Positions 24,881 through 33,536 of a DNA stretch of 64,000 nt are shown in pieces. Below the pieces are notes generated by a model. It did no database searches. It was not told the origin of the DNA and was given only the letters and a program-made list of their open reading frames with translations. The stretch is from Roseburia_C sp031555935 (GTDB taxonomy: Bacteria; Bacillota; Clostridia; Lachnospirales; Lachnospiraceae), in assembly GCA_031555935.1 (NCBI GenBank), contig JAVBTX010000019.1, forward strand, positions 1-64,000, given 5' to 3'. Within the stretch, counting starts at the first letter, position 1, and each line of letters opens with the position of its first letter. The position numbers and the translations under genes are program-made.

Positions 24881-25501
24881 CTAGCTATGACAAACGTCAA
24901 TATACGCTTTTACTACCTGTATCAGTTTTTCATAACTCATTGATGTAGTGTCCAAACAAAAATCATAGTTTCTGGCATTGTTCCAGTCTCTGCCAGTATA
25001 ATACTTATAGTATTCCGAACGATATTTATCCGTTTTTTCAATCTTTTTGATAATTTCTTTTTCGGTTCCACCGTTTTGACTCATTACTCTGGCGATACAG
25101 TCCTCCATTGGTGCATAGAAGAACAAACGAATCACATGATCAAAATCTTTTAATACATAGTCTGCACAACGACCGATTATGACACAGGATTCTTCGCCGG
25201 CTAATTCCTTAATGACCTTTGCCTGATAACTAAAGAGGTTATCATTTGATACGAAATCATCACTTTCCGGCCCCAGCACTTCTCCGGTGTACATCTTTTT
25301 AGCAATCCGAAAAATTGGCATTCCTTTTAATTTTTCATCTACTTCTCCAAACAGAGCTTCATTGATACCACTTTCATCCGATGCCAAGCGCAGCAGTTCT
25401 CTGTCATAGCAGTTAATGCCAAGTTCTTTGGCCAGCAGCTTACCTAACGTTTTACCACCGCTGCCATAGCTTCTGGCAATTGTAATTACCGTCTTCTCCA
25501 T
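24881..25501 (-). CDS. Cytidylate kinase-like family protein
   Basis: A 206-residue P-loop protein of the Cytidylate_kin2 type. It starts MEKTVITIARSYGSGGKTLG with the P-loop, followed by YDRELLRLASDESG, CVIIGRCADYVL and IARVMSQNGG. This family is widespread in Clostridia beside unrelated genes and is not the housekeeping Cmk, so the true substrate is unknown. The ATG at 25499-25501 is chosen because the longer frame runs into livF and the conserved fold starts here. It lies 37 bases after livF. Confidence 0.88.
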   Translation of the reverse strand: MEKTVITIARSYGSGGKTLGKLLAKELGINCYDRELLRLASDESGINEALFGEVDEKLKGMPIFRIAKKMYTGEVLGPESDDFVSNDNLFSYQAKVIKELAGEESCVIIGRCADYVLKDFDHVIRLFFYAPMEDCIARVMSQNGGTEKEIIKKIEKTDKYRSEYYKYYTGRDWNNARNYDFCLDTTSMSYEKLIQVVKAYIDVCHS

Positions 25502-25538
25502 AAAAACACCCATGCCTTTCTTCGTGTGATTTATCACA

Positions 25539-26249
25539 CTATTCGCCCAAATATGCTTTCTTGATGGATTCATTGTTCATAAATTCTTTGGCATCACCTT
25601 CCAGCACAATTTTTCCGGTTTCTAAAACATATGCCCGATTGGCAATGGAAAGTGCTTTTTTTGCATTCTGTTCAACGAGCAATACCGTTGTCCCTGATGC
25701 TGAAATGGCTTTGATGATGTTGAAAATTTCTTCGACAAAAATCGGTGAAAGTCCCATCGACGGTTCGTCCATCAGCACAATTCTTGGCTTGCTCATCAGC
25801 GCACGCCCCATTGCTAACATCTGCTGTTCACCACCGCTTAAGGTTCCGGCCAACTGATTCTTTCGTTCTTCCAGACGCGGAAAACTCTTATAAACCGTTT
25901 GCAGTGATGCAGTAATCTCGTCTTTATCTTTTCTGGTATAGGCACCTAATTTCAAATTTTCATAGACCGACAACTGCGCAAATACCCGTCGTCCTTCCGG
26001 TACATGAGCCATTCCCATTGTTACGATTTTATGTCCGGGAACCTTTGTGATATCTTGACCTTCAAAGATAATGCTGCCTGTTTTCGCTGGTATCATGCCA
26101 GTGATGGTCTGCAAGGTCGTCGTCTTGCCAGCACCATTGGCACCGATTAACGCAATGACCTCACCCTCATTTACCTCAAAGGAAATACCCTTGATAGCCT
26201 GAATCATTCCGTAATATACTTCTAAGTCTTTTATTTCAAGCATTGCCAT
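25539..26249 (-). CDS. livF: Branched-chain amino acid ABC transporter ATP-binding protein LivF
   Basis: A 236-residue ATPase of the HAAT family. It has Walker A GANGAGKTT, GMAHVPEGRRVF (typical of LivF), signature LSGGEQQMLAMGRAL, Walker B VLMDEPSMGLSP and VLLVEQNAKKAL. With LivG it powers uptake of leucine, isoleucine and valine or related amino acids. AGGAGGAAATGACTT precedes the ATG. It is the last transporter gene in the order livH-livM-livG-livF. Confidence 0.95.
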   Translation of the reverse strand: MAMLEIKDLEVYYGMIQAIKGISFEVNEGEVIALIGANGAGKTTTLQTITGMIPAKTGSIIFEGQDITKVPGHKIVTMGMAHVPEGRRVFAQLSVYENLKLGAYTRKDKDEITASLQTVYKSFPRLEERKNQLAGTLSGGEQQMLAMGRALMSKPRIVLMDEPSMGLSPIFVEEIFNIIKAISASGTTVLLVEQNAKKALSIANRAYVLETGKIVLEGDAKEFMNNESIKKAYLGE

Positions 26250-26262
26250 AAGTCATTTCCTC

Positions 26263-27021
26263 CTATTCTCCAAGGTATGCTTTGATTACCTGTGGGTCAT
26301 TCAACACCTCACTGGTTTTTCCTTGCGCCAGCACCTGACCAAAATTGAGCACGGTCAGTTCTTCGCAGATTCCTGATACCAGTTTCATATCATGTTCAAT
26401 TAACAGTACCGTCATCTCGAATTTATCGCGCACAAAGCGGATGGTATCCATCAGTTCTTTCGTTTCATTTGGATTCATTCCAGCCGCCGGTTCGTCTAAC
26501 AGCAATAACTTTGGATTAGTTGCCAATGCTCTGGCAATCTCTAGCTTCCGCTGGTCACCATAGGGTAAATTGGAGGCTAAGTAATGTTCCTTATCAGCCA
26601 GCCCAAATACCTGTAGCAATTCACGCGCGCGCTCATCCATCTGGCGTTCCACCTTGCGATACTTCGGCAGCCGTAAAATTCCCGTTATAGTGGAATATTC
26701 GTAGTCGTTGTGCAGTCCAACTTTGACATTATCAAGGACTGACAATTCTTTAAACAAGCGGATATTTTGAAATGTTCTGGCTATTCCAGCCTTGTTAATA
26801 TCAGCATTCTTCTGTCCGGCAATATTTTTGCCATCTAATAAAATCGTTCCATTGTCTGGTTTGTAGACACCAGTGAGCATGTTAAATACCGTTGTTTTAC
26901 CAGCTCCATTGGGGCCAATCAGTCCATAGAGCTGACCTTTTTTTATGGTAATCCAAAAATCATCCACTGCCCGAAGTCCACCAAATGAGATACCAAGATT
27001 TTTTACTTCTAATAATGCCAT
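26263..27021 (-). CDS. livG: Branched-chain amino acid ABC transporter ATP-binding protein LivG
   Basis: A 252-residue ATPase: Walker A GPNGAGKTTVFNML, GIARTFQNIRLF, the signature region ASNLPYGDQRKLEIARAL, Walker B LLLLDEPAAGMNP, and VLLIEHDMKLV. The ATG at 27019-27021 begins the family N terminus (MALLEVKNLGISFGG) and follows AAGGGGG; the longer frame would overlap livM by 68 bases. It starts just after the livM stop codon and ends 14 bases before livF. Confidence 0.95.
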   Translation of the reverse strand: MALLEVKNLGISFGGLRAVDDFWITIKKGQLYGLIGPNGAGKTTVFNMLTGVYKPDNGTILLDGKNIAGQKNADINKAGIARTFQNIRLFKELSVLDNVKVGLHNDYEYSTITGILRLPKYRKVERQMDERARELLQVFGLADKEHYLASNLPYGDQRKLEIARALATNPKLLLLDEPAAGMNPNETKELMDTIRFVRDKFEMTVLLIEHDMKLVSGICEELTVLNFGQVLAQGKTSEVLNDPQVIKAYLGE

Positions 27022-27022
27022 C

Positions 27023-28105
27023 TTATTGTACCCCCTTCGCTTTCCGCTTGCTAAACATTTCTTTGAACGAATGACGCTGACGCCACTCAATCGCCTTTGG
27101 TGCCCAGTTAAATAACATCATTGCAATCAATACTACGGCATAGATTAACATCCGGTAGTCAGACAAGCCACGCAGTACCTCTGGCAGCATCGTTAGTACC
27201 ACGGCTGCAATAATCGAGCCGCGGAAACTGCCGATTCCACCCAGTACAACAAATACCAATAGCATGATTGACATGTTATAACCAAAGTTTCCTGGCAATG
27301 CCGTTAGTGTTGATAGGTTGTGAGCATATAATACGCCACCAGCCCCGGCAATCGCCGCTGATATCGCAAATGCCAGTAACTTGTATTTCGTAATATTCAC
27401 ACCGATTGATTCAGCCGCAATCCGGTTATCACGAATTGCCATAATTGCCCGGCCACTACGTGAGTTAACCAAATTATAAACAACAAAAAGACTAATTAGA
27501 ATCAAGATAATACCAATCGTAAAAGTCGATTGATGCGGCGTTCCAATAATACCCTTTGGGCCATTGATGATTACACTGCCACTTTCCGAAAGCTGCAAAG
27601 AATCGGTATCTACTATTGATAGATGCATTCCCGTTTCGTCTTTACCAATATATAAAATATTGACTACATTTTTTATAATTTCACCAAATGCCAAGGTGAC
27701 AATCGCCAGATAATCGCCGCGCAGACGAAGCACTGGAATTCCAATCAAAAAACCAAACAGTGCCGCCACTATGGTTCCCACGATGATGGCTAATACAAAA
27801 CGCAGACCTGGATGTAAGCTGGTCTGTTCCAGACATTTGGTAAATAATGCACCGGAAAATGCACCCACACACATAAATCCGGCATGACCAAGACTTAGCT
27901 CGCCTAAGTAACCAACACAGAGATTTAACCCAATTGCAACCACGGAATAGGTACACAGCGGAACTAATAAGCCTTGCATCAGACTAGACATATTTCCACT
28001 TATTACCAGTAACTGAGCAATTAGATAAACGACCAGCACCAGCCCATACGTAATCATCTGGTCCCTCGTTGTTTTTTTCATATTTTTTAGATTTAACTTC
28101 TTCAT
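27023..28105 (-). CDS. livM: Branched-chain amino acid ABC transporter permease LivM
   Basis: A 360-residue permease with about nine membrane helices. GLNLCVGYLGELSLGHAGFMCVGA is the LivM signature, with LRGDYLAIVTLAFGEIIKNV and AIRDNRIAAESIGVNITKYK in the coupling loop. The ATG at 28103-28105 follows AGGTGGAGCAA; a GTG three codons upstream, right after livH, is the alternative. The C terminus is basic. Confidence 0.94.
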   Translation of the reverse strand: MKKLNLKNMKKTTRDQMITYGLVLVVYLIAQLLVISGNMSSLMQGLLVPLCTYSVVAIGLNLCVGYLGELSLGHAGFMCVGAFSGALFTKCLEQTSLHPGLRFVLAIIVGTIVAALFGFLIGIPVLRLRGDYLAIVTLAFGEIIKNVVNILYIGKDETGMHLSIVDTDSLQLSESGSVIINGPKGIIGTPHQSTFTIGIILILISLFVVYNLVNSRSGRAIMAIRDNRIAAESIGVNITKYKLLAFAISAAIAGAGGVLYAHNLSTLTALPGNFGYNMSIMLLVFVVLGGIGSFRGSIIAAVVLTMLPEVLRGLSDYRMLIYAVVLIAMMLFNWAPKAIEWRQRHSFKEMFSKRKAKGVQ

Positions 28106-28114
28106 TTGCTCCAC

Positions 28115-28996
28115 CTACACTTTCTCATGGATTGGTTTGCCCAAAATACCTGTAGGTTTTAGCAGCAATACTAGAATCAATACGGCAAATACAATTGCAT
28201 CTGATAACTTTGATGAAATATATGTTCTTCCAAGTATCTCAATCACGCCTAATAGCAGACCGCCAACTAAAGCACCTGGAATCGAGCCGATACCACCAAA
28301 CACCGCTGCGGTAAAAGCCTTAATGCCCGGCATGGAACCAGTATAAGGGCTTAGGGTGGAATACGCGGAACATAGCAACACACCGGCAATCGCCGCTAAT
28401 CCTGAACCAATTGCAAAGGTCAATGAAATCGTTGCATTGACATTTACCCCCATCAACTGAGCGGCATCCTTATCTTCTGATACTGCCAGCATGGCCTGAC
28501 CAGCCTTGGTCTTTTTTATAAATGTCATCAGCACTGCCATAATCACCAGACAGCTAATTACCGTCACAATGGTAACGCTGGAAATAATTAATTTTCCATC
28601 TGCCAGCTTCAGGGCCGGAAGTGTTACAACTGAAGAAAATGATTTGGTATCTGCACCAAAAATCAGCAGTGCAATATTTTGCAGAAAATAGCTTACTCCT
28701 ATTGCTGTAATCAACACGGCCAAAGGAGTCGCCTTACGCAGCGGTTTGTAGGCAATTTTTTCAATCGTCATTCCCAATGCCGTACATACGACTATCGCTA
28801 GTAATACACTCACAATCGGATTAAAATTCATGCCGCTCATCGTTGTAAAGACTACATAGCAGCCAATCATGATGACATCACCATGAGCAAAGTTTAACAT
28901 TTTGGCAATTCCGTATACCATCGTATATCCCAGCGCGATAATCGCATAGATACTGCCCAGGCTGATGCCATTGATTAAATACGATATGAAATTCAT
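28115..28996 (-). CDS. livH: Branched-chain amino acid ABC transporter permease LivH
   Basis: A 293-residue permease with about eight membrane helices. It has NGISLGSIYAIIALGYTMVYGI, LNFAHGDVIMIGCY, the coupling loop SEDKDAAQLMGVNVN, and a KAFTAAVFGGIGSIPGALVGG block that is typical of LivH. The ATG follows GAGGTGTTGAT. It is the first gene of livHMGF here, preceded by its own promoter rather than by livK. Confidence 0.95.
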   Translation of the reverse strand: MNFISYLINGISLGSIYAIIALGYTMVYGIAKMLNFAHGDVIMIGCYVVFTTMSGMNFNPIVSVLLAIVVCTALGMTIEKIAYKPLRKATPLAVLITAIGVSYFLQNIALLIFGADTKSFSSVVTLPALKLADGKLIISSVTIVTVISCLVIMAVLMTFIKKTKAGQAMLAVSEDKDAAQLMGVNVNATISLTFAIGSGLAAIAGVLLCSAYSTLSPYTGSMPGIKAFTAAVFGGIGSIPGALVGGLLLGVIEILGRTYISSKLSDAIVFAVLILVLLLKPTGILGKPIHEKV

Positions 28997-29069
28997 ATCA
29001 ACACCTCACAATTTTATTTTCGTACATTTTTTGAAGGGTGTTTTCAAAACACCTTATAAACTATCGAAT

Positions 29070-29098
29070 ATTATAGCACAATTTATATAGCTTCACAA
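29070..29098 (-). promoter_or_regulatory. Promoter of livHMGF overlapping a palindromic repeat
   Basis: On the minus strand TTGTGA (29093-29098) and TATAAT (29070-29075) are 17 bases apart. The -35 lies inside the palindrome AGCTTCACGTTGTGAAGCT, so a bound protein could block it. A further small hairpin (GGTGTT/AACACC) lies near 29036-29054 in the leader. Confidence 0.7.
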
Positions 29099-29137
29099 CG
29101 TGAAGCTTTTTCACAACGTGAAGCTTTTTCACAAACG
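29089..29137. repeat. Tandem palindromic repeat upstream of livH
   Basis: Two copies of CACAACGTGAAGCTTTTT follow each other, with a third degenerate start (CACAAACG). Each contains the palindrome CAC-AAC-GTG, and the first extends to a perfect 8-bp hairpin. The repeat contains the stop codon of the DUF234 ATPase gene. It could be an operator array or a terminator for plus-strand transcripts. Confidence 0.7.
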
Positions 29138-30523
29138 TTTTAAAATATCAGCATAGCTCACAAGTGTAACATTTCCCAATTCGTCAGCCTTTTCCTCACA
29201 CCCCTTGGTAAAACCAGATTTAGAGAACAGATAAAAATGTGTATTTTGATAAGAAAATAGCCGACTACGTTTTATCAGTGTTTCCAGAATACTCAAATCA
29301 ACTTTTTCATTCGTCCATTTACACTCGCCAAAAAGAGCGGTATCTTTATCTTGTTCTCCCATAATGTCAATTTCTGCCTGTTTCTTTTCAATTGAATCAT
29401 TTCCCCACCAACGTCCCAGCGAAGTGAACTCTACTGGCGATTTACCCGCAAGGAGCTGCGCCCATAAAAACTGGATACAGATTTCTTCAAAAACTTTCCC
29501 CATATAATCTGAAAGCTGTGGTTCGATACGCCGATACACAAGGTCTGATGCTCCGCGTGCAATCATTGAATTATTTTCCAGCACAAAACGATGCCAGAAG
29601 CGAAACATATTATCCTCGATAGAATACACCGATTTTTTGGATGCTTTTTCACCGTATGGTGTTTCTTTTTGAATAATTCCAAGATTAATTAGATTCTTTA
29701 TATAGGTTGAACACACATTTGTATTTTCACCTACCTTACTTGAAATCTCTGACATGCGAGAAGCTCCAGCGGCAATCGCTGTAATAATCGCTGTATAAAT
29801 CGCTGGCTCACGTACCTCCTGCTTTAGCAGATTTGTAGGTTCTTCATAAAGGAACGACATCGGATTAAGATACGTGTTCTTGATATTATCTTCAATACTC
29901 AGTTTGTCGTCCATTTGAAGTAAATATTGAGGTGTGCCACCAACAATACCATAAATAAGTGCCTTATCTTCATCTGCAAAATGTTCAAAATATTGACAAG
30001 TTTCCGCAAAATCAAATGAAAGCAGTTTCATCTGTGCTGTCCTTCTTCCATAGAGCGGTGCTTTGTAAGCGAGCACATGATCCTCCATATAAGACATCGA
30101 AGAACCGCAAAGAATTAGCATCAACTTTGAAGTGTCCTTATATTTATCAATCAAGAGCTGCAAGGTTGAAGCAAGACTCTTTGACGAACGGGCAATGTAT
30201 GGATATTCGTCGATAGCTAGAATCAAGCGTTCCTTCTCGGCCAGTTTAAAAACATATTCCAATGCTGCCTGAAAAGACGCGAAGGATGCTTCCGATTCAA
30301 TGCCACCGCTGTACTCAATTATACTTTTACTAAAGTTTTCAAGATTCTGCTTCGCATTACTTTCAACACCCATAAAATAGATTGCCGTTTTTTCACCTAC
30401 AAACTGGTTAATAAGCGCCGTTTTTCCAACCCGACGGCGACCATAAATGACAACAAATTCAAATTTATTTGAAGCATACAGCTTATTTAAAGCATTCAGC
30501 TCACGCTCTCTACCAATAAACAT
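29129..30523 (-). CDS. AAA-family ATPase with DUF234 nuclease-like domain
   Basis: A 464-residue protein of the archaeal-type ATPase family found scattered in bacteria. Walker A is GRRRVGKT (28-35), Walker B LILAIDEYPYIA, and a winged-helix region (SRMSEISSKVGENTNVCSTYIKNL) follows near 265. The C-terminal DUF234 domain has EIDIMGE and FGECKW, which resembles a PD-(D/E)XK nuclease core. The biological role of such proteins is not settled. It has flanking palindromes on both sides and no functional link to livH or to the GH35 gene, so it may be a recent arrival. Confidence 0.88.
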   Translation of the reverse strand: MFIGRERELNALNKLYASNKFEFVVIYGRRRVGKTALINQFVGEKTAIYFMGVESNAKQNLENFSKSIIEYSGGIESEASFASFQAALEYVFKLAEKERLILAIDEYPYIARSSKSLASTLQLLIDKYKDTSKLMLILCGSSMSYMEDHVLAYKAPLYGRRTAQMKLLSFDFAETCQYFEHFADEDKALIYGIVGGTPQYLLQMDDKLSIEDNIKNTYLNPMSFLYEEPTNLLKQEVREPAIYTAIITAIAAGASRMSEISSKVGENTNVCSTYIKNLINLGIIQKETPYGEKASKKSVYSIEDNMFRFWHRFVLENNSMIARGASDLVYRRIEPQLSDYMGKVFEEICIQFLWAQLLAGKSPVEFTSLGRWWGNDSIEKKQAEIDIMGEQDKDTALFGECKWTNEKVDLSILETLIKRSRLFSYQNTHFYLFSKSGFTKGCEEKADELGNVTLVSYADILKRL

Positions 30524-30568
30524 CGCGATACCTCCCTCTTTGTTTGGCTTTAGTATATCATAGCGACA

Positions 30569-30611
30569 AAAATAGTCAAGTACGATTCGGCAAATCGTAC
30601 TTGACTATTTT
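30569..30611. terminator. Perfect 19-bp hairpin, bidirectional terminator
   Basis: Positions 30569-30587 are exactly complementary to 30593-30611 with a 5-base loop. A/T runs flank both sides. It lies between the GH35 stop and the DUF234 ATPase start and should isolate the two. Confidence 0.85.
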
Positions 30612-30628
30612 ATTTAAACTTTTTTATT

Positions 30629-33454
30629 TTATTTCAGTTCAACCCTCATCTTCTTCGCCACATAAGACGGCTGTACAATCGGATTGTAGAGATATCCACG
30701 GCGGTAGCCGCTCATAATTTCCTCAAAGAATCCCGGACATTCCAAAATCATCGTAATTACATTGTCACCGTTATAGTTCAGGTAAGAATCTGGAATATAG
30801 AATTCCTCCTGCGGTCCAATGATATCATACTGTGCCACCGGCTTGCCATTGACGTAGATAAGCAGTCGCTCATCCGCCTTAATCGGAATAATCTGAAGTG
30901 GTGCCAGATAGCCTTCGCCCGGTTGATAGGTGAAGTGACGTCTGAACCAGACCAGATGACCCATCTCTTTACCAATAACCAGTTTCTCGACATCAGGTGC
31001 ACTCTGCCATGATGTATCATCAAAGGTCAACTTTTCATATCCATTCGCAAAGCCGCTCAGCTCAAATTTTACATAGAAGGATTCTACGGTAATATCAATT
31101 GCGTTACCGTCGGCATATTCGCCGCCGATGGTAAACGGATTCATCAAGCCGCTGAATTTCACGATGGCACCTTCATGCGGATGTGATTTATTATGGAACT
31201 CATTCGCATATAGAACTGTGATGGTATTCGTTCCCTGCTGCACCGCGCCGGCAATGTTATGGCGCTCCATCGATTTATTGCGGGAGCGGAAAACAAGAAC
31301 GCCATTAATATAGACTAAGTAGCGGTCCGTATCGTTGTGCTTAAAGTTCATATGAATGTGGGAAATATCGACCGCCACATCAAAACTGGAACGGAACCAA
31401 TAATAACCATGCTTGAAGAAATCAGCTTCCTCTAAGGACATTGGCTTTTCTAACTTCGTCCATGCACTGTGGTCAAATTCCGGCTTCACTTCTTCACTAT
31501 CGGCCATGTATTTCCAATCTGATGTCCACGTAATAGCAGGACGGTCAGCAAATGTGGCTGTCTCAAATGTAGCCTTACGCATTCCGGAAGGTTCCGTAAT
31601 GAATGGAATTGTCACCCCATTTAAGGTTGCTGTCGATGGTGCGGCGGCTGATGACGCAGCGGCTGATGCCGCTTCCCTAGTCATCGGGAAATAAGCAATC
31701 GTGGCGGTCGTATTTTCTTTTACTTGTAAGGACAGAGCTACACTGCCATTTTCTTCTGTTACATCTTCCATAAAATACACGTCTTGGAATAGTAGGCCAT
31801 TTTCTAAATCATCAATCCGGCCAATCATCGCCTCTGGCACAAGGAAGATTGTCACATCACCAACACTGACAATGCTGATTTGCTCATTTTCGTAGCTCAG
31901 AATCGCATTTTCACCAGCATCGTATATCGTCACATCACCCTGCAATACTTTCACATCTTTAGCACTGGCTTCTAAGCATAATTCACCGGCAATACCGGCT
32001 GCTCCATGCATCACCAAAGCGGTTACAGCGTCATATTTTTTCGTCATCCATACTTCCGAGGTGGAGTAAGCAATCCGCAGATTTGTATCGCCAACTTTAA
32101 AATGTACCGGGAACATTCTCGTCTGGTCTGATTTAATAACGGTCTTAAAGGTATAGCCACGACCAGAAATACTTGCTGGTACCTCAATGGTCACCTGCTT
32201 ATCATCATGCTCTACATTTCTGACGAAGAAGAAGCGTCCGTTTTCATTACCTTCCTCATATGTCGTAAAATTCTCATATGCCTGATCAATTGAAACATCT
32301 AAGAACGATGAATCCTGATTCAAGACAGCCACCTGCTCGCCACCGGCAATAATTTTCATATACCGCTTGCTGTCACTTTCCGCAATAATATGGGAAAATT
32401 CTTTCGCAAACCGGATAAAGCCTTTGACCCAATAATATTTATCAGGATGTACTTCGCCTGTCTCACCGATTGGTGCTCCGCCGAAGTCATAGCTGGTAAT
32501 ATTGCCATAACCGCCTAAGGCAACGTCACCACGGCCGCCCATAAATGGGAACGTAGTTCCACCAACCATCATGTAGTAATTCACAATTGATGCTCCGGTA
32601 ATAAAGACGCTCTTAGATACGCCCTCGATAACGTCAACACCAGGAATATAAGTTGGCTCGCCAATCTGGGAAAACCAGCCTGCCTGCAATTCTAAAATCA
32701 TGACCGGACCGTCCTGAGCCGTTTTGGAACTTAATAATTTTTCTTCAAAGCGCTCATATTCTGACATCCACAGTCCCGGAATATTCGGATAGTAAGTACG
32801 GGTATCAATGATGCCCTTGCCACGCAGGAATTCTGCTTCGTTGGCAAATTTCGGTACATCAATGCCGCAATCTTCCATGGTCTGGTTAAGGAACATAAAG
32901 TAGTCAATCGCATTCTCAATTGTAATTACTTCTTCCCCGTATTCAATTAAATGGTCATATTCATTTTCAAGCTGCGCGGCAATAATTGTTCCGCCGTTAG
33001 TAATCAAATGAGAATTAATTTGTTTCGCACAGGATTCATACCAGTATTTACAAAGTGCCAGATATTTTTCATCAAGCATCCGCAGACGGAATTCCTTGTT
33101 GGCTATTTTCTTAATCAACCAATCAGGATGACCGCCGAAGTCAAGCTCTGCACAGATATATGGGCCTGGTTTAATCAAAACATATAAGCCGTATTTTTCA
33201 CATAAGGTCAGGAATCGGTCTAAATCCAAATCACCATCCCAGATTTGTCTGCCCTCTTCCGGTTCATGCATGTTCCAGGCAATGTAAACGGAAATCAAGT
33301 TTGCTCCGGTTGCCTTCATTTTTTGTAAGCGTTCCTCCCACATTGCTGCGGGAACACGGAAGTAATGAAACTCACCGCCGATTAAATATTCTCTTTTACC
33401 GTTGATAATAAATCCATTCCGGTCATAAGAAATAATATTAGAAATGTCTGCCAT
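30629..33454 (-). CDS. GH35-family glycoside hydrolase
   Basis: A 941-residue cytoplasmic enzyme. The GH35 barrel covers about the first 370 residues: YLIGGEFHYFRVPAAMWEERLQKMK at the start, acid/base Glu165 in AAQLENEYDH and nucleophile Glu255 in ILELQAGW. Jelly-roll domains follow, with two galactose-binding-like modules near 650-900 (WFRSSFDVAV, WFRRHFTY). Classical members are beta-galactosidases, but GH35 also includes exo-enzymes on beta-1,2-glucan, and a phosphorylase gene lies next door. The ATG at 33452-33454 follows GGAGATTTAT. There is no signal peptide. It is probably co-transcribed with the phosphorylase, 82 bases upstream. Confidence 0.9.
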   Translation of the reverse strand: MADISNIISYDRNGFIINGKREYLIGGEFHYFRVPAAMWEERLQKMKATGANLISVYIAWNMHEPEEGRQIWDGDLDLDRFLTLCEKYGLYVLIKPGPYICAELDFGGHPDWLIKKIANKEFRLRMLDEKYLALCKYWYESCAKQINSHLITNGGTIIAAQLENEYDHLIEYGEEVITIENAIDYFMFLNQTMEDCGIDVPKFANEAEFLRGKGIIDTRTYYPNIPGLWMSEYERFEEKLLSSKTAQDGPVMILELQAGWFSQIGEPTYIPGVDVIEGVSKSVFITGASIVNYYMMVGGTTFPFMGGRGDVALGGYGNITSYDFGGAPIGETGEVHPDKYYWVKGFIRFAKEFSHIIAESDSKRYMKIIAGGEQVAVLNQDSSFLDVSIDQAYENFTTYEEGNENGRFFFVRNVEHDDKQVTIEVPASISGRGYTFKTVIKSDQTRMFPVHFKVGDTNLRIAYSTSEVWMTKKYDAVTALVMHGAAGIAGELCLEASAKDVKVLQGDVTIYDAGENAILSYENEQISIVSVGDVTIFLVPEAMIGRIDDLENGLLFQDVYFMEDVTEENGSVALSLQVKENTTATIAYFPMTREAASAAASSAAAPSTATLNGVTIPFITEPSGMRKATFETATFADRPAITWTSDWKYMADSEEVKPEFDHSAWTKLEKPMSLEEADFFKHGYYWFRSSFDVAVDISHIHMNFKHNDTDRYLVYINGVLVFRSRNKSMERHNIAGAVQQGTNTITVLYANEFHNKSHPHEGAIVKFSGLMNPFTIGGEYADGNAIDITVESFYVKFELSGFANGYEKLTFDDTSWQSAPDVEKLVIGKEMGHLVWFRRHFTYQPGEGYLAPLQIIPIKADERLLIYVNGKPVAQYDIIGPQEEFYIPDSYLNYNGDNVITMILECPGFFEEIMSGYRRGYLYNPIVQPSYVAKKMRVELK

Positions 33455-33536
33455 ATAAATCTCCATTCTGCGTGTCAAAACACGCGCTATATTTTTATAT
33501 TAATTCTCATCTCGCCGCCTTAGCGCCATTTACTAA

